Assembly (NCBI GenBank): GCA_003313425.1
Contig: NHZP01000011.1
Location: 1,364,001 to 1,428,000 of the forward strand
From: Pseudopyrenochaeta lycopersici
Taxonomy: Eukaryota > Ascomycota > Dothideomycetes > Pleosporales > Pseudopyrenochaetaceae
Direction: 5' to 3'
Length of the DNA: 64,000 bases
Shown: piece after piece, positions 58,048 through 64,000 of the stretch
How the letters are laid out: the number at the start of each line of letters is the position of its first letter
How positions within the stretch are numbered: position 1 is the first letter of the stretch
The notes under the pieces: generated by a model
The model's input: the letters and a program-made list of their open reading frames with translations, nothing else
Database searches by the model: none
What the model was told of the DNA's origin: nothing
Translations under genes and position numbers: made by a program

Positions 58048-60588
58048 TTACTCCCAAACAGTCCACTCCCTCTCCAAGTCCTTCAATGCGCTCCTCCCAC
58101 GTGTCCACTGGCTGCTACCCCTCTCGGCTCGAGCCATCCAACTCACAATACCCTTCCGCTCTCTTGCCAGCCTCATCTCTGCCCTTTTCCGGTCGACTAC
58201 TTTCCTCTTCAAGTACGTGAAATCATCGTTCTTTAGACTTGTATCCCAAATGCGGCGCATGCGAGGGCTGTATAGACAACAACTCGATCCAATGTCCGGG
58301 TCTTCGGCGGGAACTAGTTGAATAGCTTTGTTGAAGAGACGCGGGATTGAGGAGGGAGTAGTTTTGGATTGGATAGCGGGCCAGACTAGCTCGTCATAGC
58401 ATTCTTCACAGACGGTGAACTCGGGAAGAGAGGTGATAAAGTGCCAGGGCTTGCGGATGTAGGTTTTGTTCTTTGCGCATTCGCCTTTGAAGGCGTTATT
58501 GCGGGCCAGTTGAACGAATCGGTTGATGTTGGGTCGCTTGCCGAGAGACTGGGCTTCAGCATCGAGTTCGACAAGGAGGTCCAGATAGGTCGGGAAGCGA
58601 CGAGAACCAGTACGCAGGCTGCAAAGGTACCGGTCAGGGTCTGTTAGCTGGTAGCTGGTTGGCAGCTTGGTGAAGTAGCCACGCATAGTGGGGAATAGTG
58701 CCTCAATCATCTTCCTGTCACTAGAGCATACGGCAAAATTGGCCACATGCACGCCGTCCCTTTGATCAGGAATACCATACCATGTCATGCGGTCTGAGGC
58801 GACTTCTCGATCACCGGGGCACGGTCGTTCACCGTCTGCGACAGCAGCGAGCATGTACAACAGGTCGAGGGATTGGCGTCGTTGCTTGATGGTAAGAAGC
58901 CACGCGAGACGCATCCAAGGGCTGCTGAAATCGCAGACCCGCTCGATTTGGCGTTCCGTCTGGCGTGGCTGTGAGAAGTGGACGGCGAAAGGCGTGCCGG
59001 CGAACACACCCTCGTAGCAGCTAGGGCACACATTGAAGTTCTCATATCCCTGAAGACTGTACCAGTCGTCGTAGCGTGTCGTAGGTGTGCTTCGAGGGCA
59101 CGTTGGCAGCGGCTTGTCCAGGTCAAGTGATGCAGTTTCCCGAGCCAGTTGTTCTTGATAGTCATCTGGACTGGATTGCGAGCGAATGCTATTCGAGCGG
59201 GCTCTCCTTAGACGGGCTGAATTGTCTGACAGGGCAGGTTCGTCCTTGACGTGGCGGAATGCAGTGTCCAGAATGCGGGGTGAAGCAGGAATGGATGAGG
59301 ACGAGACTCGAGGCGAGTCTGGATATGCTTGTCGCGGGGACGCAATTGTTGAGTGATCGAACTGGTAGTGCTCCTCGGCGGGCATGAAGACATCCATTGG
59401 CCGATCATCAACTGGGTAGGGCAGAGAGAAGTCAGGCTGCCGGGGTCTTGCGGGTGAGGGGCTCTTGACATCGATACGCGGCATGTTGACTGGTATAGTC
59501 TCGTGCCTGCCATATCGGGATGGTGGCCGGGATCTGTCGTTTGCGGTGACGGGAGGGTATGTGGAGTGCCAGTCTGCCTCGGTGATGGGCACACGGGCAG
59601 GCGAGGGAGGCCGGACTGATGCTTCAAAGGAAAGCGGAGAAGCTGGGCGGGTGCCTCGCCCCCGAGACGCCGGGCGCGAGCTGGGAGGCGATTCACGCAG
59701 CCGCGGGGGCAGCTTTGGGGATGATGGTGCTGGCCGTTGCAGGGGTGAGGTTGGTCTGGAAGGCAGGCGAGAGGTGGTAGAGTAGTCCGTGTCGGAGGGG
59801 ACTGGGCCAGGGCCAGGCCTGCGACTGCCGCTGTTCAGAGAAGACGACGAGGAGCGCGGGGAGTGCCGAGTGGCTGGTGGCGGCGGCGGCGGCGGCGGCT
59901 GGGTGTCTTGTAGATTTGTGCGCAGATGGTCCCTGTGCAGATCGGTCTTGACAAAGCTGTAGCGCGCGGGCTTCCGTTCGGTGCGCAGATGGGTCGTGTC
60001 CTGGGGCTCGAGGTCGGAGTCGTCGAAGACGTCGTTCTTGGCGGTAGGGCTGGGGGCCGTCGACTCCTTCTGCGGCTTCGTGTACGCATACGGCGTCGAG
60101 ACGCGCTGGGTGAAGACGGGCGGCTCCTCGACGTCTGTGTTTATATGCGGCATGTGGCCCCGCCCAGCGACTCTCTTGCGCCGGCGGTCCTGCGGCTCGT
60201 CATCGGTGCTGGGGTCGGAGACGAGGACGAAGCGCTGGTCGTCGCTGCTCTGGGCGATTGCGGGCGGCGCAATGTCGTCGAGGAGGGACTCCTGGTCGAC
60301 GGCGCCCCGCGTGTTGCGCGGCGGCTGCCCCTCGTCGTCGGCGGGCGACGCTGCTACGTCCTCGACGCTGGGCGGCGGCGGCCATGTCTGCTTGCGGGCC
60401 TGTGTGCGGTATTGCGGTGGTGCTGCACTCCGTCTGGGGGGACTGTCCCCACCGTCTCCGCTGTTTCTCCAGCTTCTCCAGCTCCTCATGCTTGTTGGTC
60501 CTGAGGCGGCGTCGCGGGGCAGCGCATAGTACGACTCCTGGGGGTAGCCGCCGCCGTGGTCGACGTTGGCGTAAGACATGGACGGCAA
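58048..60588 (-). CDS. large Pro/Ser/Arg-rich hypothetical with paired CxxC motifs
   Basis: Single exon of 846 residues, start ATG at 60588 (MPSMSYANVDHGGGYPQES) with an alternative Met four residues later. The first 480 residues are disordered, rich in Pro, Ser and Arg, with a nine-residue proline run. The C-terminal 350 residues look folded: an opening DDWYSLQGYENFNVCPSCYE (first CxxC), SSPWMRLAWLLTIKQRR, MIEALFPTMRGYF, CAKNKTYIRKPWHFITSLPE, then FTVCEECYDELVWPAI (second CxxC) and SSCCLYSPRMRRIWDT. Two CxxC pairs of this kind usually bind one zinc. I do not recognise a named family; similar proteins are probably spread through filamentous fungi, and the role is unknown. Confidence 0.8.
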   Translation of the reverse strand: MPSMSYANVDHGGGYPQESYYALPRDAASGPTSMRSWRSWRNSGDGGDSPPRRSAAPPQYRTQARKQTWPPPPSVEDVAASPADDEGQPPRNTRGAVDQESLLDDIAPPAIAQSSDDQRFVLVSDPSTDDEPQDRRRKRVAGRGHMPHINTDVEEPPVFTQRVSTPYAYTKPQKESTAPSPTAKNDVFDDSDLEPQDTTHLRTERKPARYSFVKTDLHRDHLRTNLQDTQPPPPPPPPATRHSPRSSSSSLNSGSRRPGPGPVPSDTDYSTTSRLPSRPTSPLQRPAPSSPKLPPRLRESPPSSRPASRGRGTRPASPLSFEASVRPPSPARVPITEADWHSTYPPVTANDRSRPPSRYGRHETIPVNMPRIDVKSPSPARPRQPDFSLPYPVDDRPMDVFMPAEEHYQFDHSTIASPRQAYPDSPRVSSSSIPASPRILDTAFRHVKDEPALSDNSARLRRARSNSIRSQSSPDDYQEQLARETASLDLDKPLPTCPRSTPTTRYDDWYSLQGYENFNVCPSCYEGVFAGTPFAVHFSQPRQTERQIERVCDFSSPWMRLAWLLTIKQRRQSLDLLYMLAAVADGERPCPGDREVASDRMTWYGIPDQRDGVHVANFAVCSSDRKMIEALFPTMRGYFTKLPTSYQLTDPDRYLCSLRTGSRRFPTYLDLLVELDAEAQSLGKRPNINRFVQLARNNAFKGECAKNKTYIRKPWHFITSLPEFTVCEECYDELVWPAIQSKTTPSSIPRLFNKAIQLVPAEDPDIGSSCCLYSPRMRRIWDTSLKNDDFTYLKRKVVDRKRAEMRLARERKGIVSWMARAERGSSQWTRGRSALKDLEREWTVWE
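59878..59899 (-). repeat. GGC/GCC trinucleotide run
   Basis: About seven perfect units coding for consecutive prolines on the minus strand, inside the 846-residue gene. Confidence 0.85.
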
Positions 60589-61146
60589 TCAGGCAGGCAG
60601 CGTGAGACGGCGGCGTATACTGCGCGTCGAGCGCAGCGCACGCAAATGAATCACTGGGCGACTTCAGGTCTATGGGCATGGCCAGAGGGGGGGCAGATGC
60701 TCCCATGCCCGGCAATCACGGACATGTTGAACGTGTCTGCTGCTGCGTGACGCATAGCGGGACACTTCGACTGCGGGTCGCGGCTCCTCATGCGCCTCAC
60801 CCCGCCACAAGCAACGCCTGATTCGCTTGGTTCCTGGTGACCGCTGACAGCCGCACATCAACACTTTTCTACGCCGAGAGGTACTTCACTTACTCACTCT
60901 GTGCCACAGCTCCATGTTTCTTGCTTCAACTGAACTTGCATTATTGGCCCACTATCTCCTACCCAGTAAGAAAACAAAATCGTCAGTGTGCTACATGATT
61001 TCCGTGCAAACGCCGACAGATCCCGGTATTATGTAAAACTCCATGAACCCACTCTCGCGGTTATTACACATGTAGTAAAAGGGTATCAAACGATTTTTGG
61101 TGCGGGTGCCATTAAAGATACACCGACTGTCCAGCGCGGTTTGCGT
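60589..61146. other. spacer between the CxxC gene and the RGS gene
   Basis: 558 nt between co-directional minus-strand genes. No gene is seen. Confidence 0.5.
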
Positions 61147-62670
61147 TCAAAAGTAGTTGCCCTTGGGGATAGCGCAGAATATGCCCACGGCGATGCCGGA
61201 GATGATGACGGCACCGAGAATGGCTTGCAGGAAAATGGTATCCTGGATCTGCCGAAGGGCAGGCTCTTGAATCCAGACCTCACGATCGAACACCTTGCGA
61301 ACGATGTTGCGCTTCTCGTACTTGGCCACCCAAGGCTCGTCCTCCCACGAGTTACTCGAAGCATGCGAACCAAGTGTGTCCATCGAGTCCAGCTTGGCAT
61401 CGTACCCCTGCGGCTCATCGTCCGATGAGAAAAGCTCCCATGGTCGGAGATGTCGATGATGCATGCCGTGCAGGACGACGCACATTCCCTTCCAGGCAGC
61501 AATCAATGTCGAGATGCCGATCAAAAACCCAATCAAAGAAATCACTCGCCATGCACGACGCGCAGAGCTGAGAGTAAGAACAATAGCGACAATCAGACCG
61601 GCAACGATGCCACCAATACCCAGACCGCGTGCGAAAATGACCCTAGGCCGGTTGCCATTGCAAATGGTCCATCGGATAAAGTTGGGATGCGCCTGGCAGC
61701 GTAGGGACCACTCCACCGTTGTCATGACATCTGCAAACGCAGAGGGGTGCGTAGTGCTCTGGAGAGCGTGTAGAAGAGCAGTGCGCTCTTTTGATGAGAG
61801 GTTGAGTTGCCGCGAGCCACCATCAGCAATGTAAATGGAGATGATACGGTTGATTTCCTCGCGATAGGGCTGAATGGTTACTGGGAAGCATGAGTCAAGG
61901 GCTCCTGTCAAAACGAATTTCTGTCAAAACTCACGTGGCTTCCACTTCAGGCCAACATTCGCAAACGCACCAGCAGCGCGTTTGGTGTGGTCTACTTTGC
62001 CTGGACCCATGCTCTCATCGTATGAATCGAGCGACTCGCCTCCCTCGCGCCTGTCAACACTGGTGGGCGTGCGAGGGGGCGTGAAGAAGGGGTTGCTGCC
62101 GCTCTTGTCCGACTCGTTGATTCTGGTGTCGCTGGCAAAATCGGTCCCTTTGAGAATTGCCGCGGCTTCAGTGTTGAGGAGCTTTGAGCCCATCTTGACC
62201 TCGCCATGGCTGGCCTTCTCACCAGTCCATTCGGTCGAGAGGACCTTTTCGCTCTCGGGCAACTCATTGAAGCGCTTGCTGTAGTCACGGAACCAGAGGT
62301 AGAACTGCAAGTTCTCGGCAGACAACTCAATATATTTGAGAAAGTTCATGAAGTCGCGAACAGTGCATGGCTGGCAAACGGTAGTCAGCAGGCGTCACAC
62401 CATGTAGTCCATGTAAGATGCAAGTAGCGGTTGCCGTCTATGACAAACAGCCTGATATGATAACGAATGTGCAGAGAGACTTACAGGGCAGACACCGCCG
62501 GAGATGATGCGGTCAAAGGACAATGCATCGGGAATGCCATGCGACATACCACTGCTGCCAGAGCGGACGGATTCATGGATAGACTTTTGCTTGTGCTCGC
62601 CAGAGATAGAGGCGGCAGAAGAGGGCCGAGAGACACGCTCAGGGCGTCGGTAGGAAATTGGGTAGACCAT
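61147..62670 (-). CDS. Rax1-like RGS-domain membrane protein
   Basis: Exons complement(61147..61880, 61935..62370, 62485..62670), 451 residues. The N-terminal half carries an RGS domain: CTVRDFMNFLKYIELSAENL and QFYLWFRDYSKRFNEL, then TIQPYREEINRIISIYIADG and HPSAFADVMTTVEWSLRCQA, split by an acidic/Ser loop. The C-terminal half has three membrane spans (GIGGIVAGLIVAIVLTLSS, VISLIGFLIGISTLIAAW, AILGAVIISGIAVGIFCAI) with a cytosolic loop of about 100 residues. This architecture matches Rax1, which marks growth sites in yeast and, in moulds, affects G-protein signalling, growth and conidiation. The second intron is GTGAGT with acceptor TCCCAG; the first is 114 nt. Confidence 0.85.
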
Positions 62671-64000
62671 GATACTAGGAGAATGTGGGAAACTGCTCGG
62701 GCAAGACTGGGTATGAGAGTGTCAAGGCGGTGACGATGCCTGTTGGCAGCAGTGTGGCAGGTGTCAAGCAAAGTAGGAGGAGCGGCCGCTGCTGGTCAAG
62801 GCCGGCGAGTGCAGGTTAGACGAGATGATATAGACTGGCAGCTAGCTGGCTGGTACCTCAATGATAGCGGAGAATTCTAGTATAGGTACGGCGCTATTCG
62901 GTGCCGCCACGCGAGCTGTGGAGCGGACGGGCAATGCACTGGATGGATAGTCGGGCACTGGGTCCCACTCTGCAATGGTTGACAGGAGGAGGCGGAAATG
63001 AAAGCATGAGGACGGCCCAAGGAAATAACTAGACGGCGCGACGTTGATCAGCAGCCACGGCCTCGCTTGCATGTCGAGGTTGCTGTGGAACGCGTCAATG
63101 GCAACTTTCTCCCGCTGGTGGACCATGTCCCAAACGAGCAATGGCAGCATAAGACGAAGGCACCGTCGGCGGCATGATTGCACATGGGATCCTCGAGGTC
63201 GCCGAAGAGAACGCACACGCTCTGCACATTGGCGTCAAATGGGTGGTGCAGTGCTATGATGCATTGATGCTGCTGGTTATCGCCCAGGGCTTGCAGACGC
63301 CTCGGCAATCTGGGCAGGATCCGCGTCGATCGCGGGCAAGTAGTCCTCCCCTGGTCTAGCTGCAACGCAAATCGCTGCCGTGTCTGCTCTTAATTCGAAC
63401 GTTCAAAAGAACGTGGCGTCGACGGTGCACTGGTCGACTGCTTCGGATGATTATGAAATGAGAACTCGACAGGAGCCAACGTCGTCCCCCAACGCTCGCA
63501 TCGGCTCCACCCATCGCCAGCACAGTGGGACAAACACCCGATCGAACACCTGCAAAAAAGCAATCTGACGTAGTTTCAGACAGCCACAGCACAGACGATG
63601 CCATTTATAGTTGGCTACGATTGCCCTAGCATGCATAATGCCGGCTCGGTCCACCCAAATGTCAACCTGTGCCCCAATCAGCACCCCGCAAACCCGTGAT
63701 TGGAGTCCAGGATGCGACCCAGCAAGTAAAAGCGCCCGCCTTCCATTTTGCCATGGTCAATGATGCGTACCAAACTTTGCAATTTGCCCTGCCTATGCTT
63801 CCCCTATTGATCGACCCCCGACCCGGGTCGCCTCAGGCCCCCACGGGCAACATCATCACACCCGGCTGCCTCACCATCTGTGACTTTATCTGTGACTTTG
63901 CAACCCGCGAGTCAAGATGCATGTCGCGCCATTCAAAACATCGAGGGACGATCCGGCAGCCGGTTCTGTCAATTCGGATGCAGCAACGGGAAAAGCAACT
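62671..64000. other. upstream region of the RGS gene to window end
   Basis: 1.33 kb with only short overlapping frames and no motif. It is probably the long promoter of the RGS gene and of a gene beyond the right edge. Confidence 0.5.

Noticed and set aside
1..64000. tRNA, rRNA, CRISPR arrays and secondary-metabolite core genes
   Set aside because: I looked by eye for tRNA box B-like sequence, regular direct repeats and PKS/NRPS motifs and found none convincing; small RNA genes could still be missed without a covariance search.

Overview
The window is nuclear DNA of a filamentous ascomycete. Most genes are split by short introns of about 50 nt with TACTAAC- or CTAAC/CTGAC-like branch sites, and almost every recognisable product is a typical fungal one: the chitin synthase 3 activator SKT5, CBP4, NKP2, a Rax1-like RGS membrane protein, Dal5-type and sugar-porter MFS carriers, and many fungus-specific hypotheticals. 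The overall look (several lineage-type hypotheticals, long poor spacers) suggests a Dothideomycete such as a member of Pleosporales, but that placement is inference.

Layout. 0-1.2 kb: a TauD/TfdA dioxygenase cut by the left edge. 1.2-5.9 kb: a gene-poor spacer. 5.9-8.9 kb: a short-chain dehydrogenase with an apparent 1-nt frameshift, and an ankyrin-repeat protein whose only intron is GC-AG. 9.2-31.1 kb: a dense block, holding a small basic protein, eIF1A, RAD1/XPF, CBP4, SKT5, a bHLH factor, a secreted Cys-rich glycosidase, kinetochore NKP2, EAF3/MRG15, nicotinamide riboside kinase and an ARMH3 (DUF1741) protein. 31.1-34 kb: a spacer. 34-46.7 kb: a second dense block, with a disordered protein carrying a PP1-docking motif, DNA polymerase iota, sphingosine-1-phosphate lyase, mitochondrial uL16, RFC1 and a Gag1/DUF4050-type protein. 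46.7-50.3 kb: a spacer becoming AT-rich. 50.3-57.7 kb: an accessory nutrient block with a sugar porter, a Dal5-family permease and a divergently transcribed sulfonate/2-oxoglutarate dioxygenase. 58-62.7 kb: a large Pro/Ser-rich protein with paired CxxC motifs and the Rax1-like RGS protein. 62.7-64 kb: no gene seen.

How the genes relate. Most are unlinked housekeeping functions in divergent or convergent pairs (NKP2/EAF3, NRK1/ARMH3, uL16m/RFC1, CBP4/SKT5, the RVSF protein/POLI). Three genome-maintenance genes (RAD1, POLI, RFC1) lie within about 35 kb, with no sign that this is more than chance. The one convincing functional pair is the Dal5-family permease with the JLP1-type dioxygenase at 53.6-57.7 kb, read here as an uptake-plus-cleavage module for a sulfonate or similar organic anion. 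I rebuilt all exon structures by hand from splice signals, frame continuity and family motifs. They are predictions without transcript evidence. I did not find a clearly new multi-gene system. The most interesting signals are gene-structure oddities (a 6-nt microexon in the polymerase catalytic motif, a GC-AG intron, frame-preserving tandem acceptors and an in-frame 51-nt intron) and a few proteins with suggestive motifs but no assigned role.
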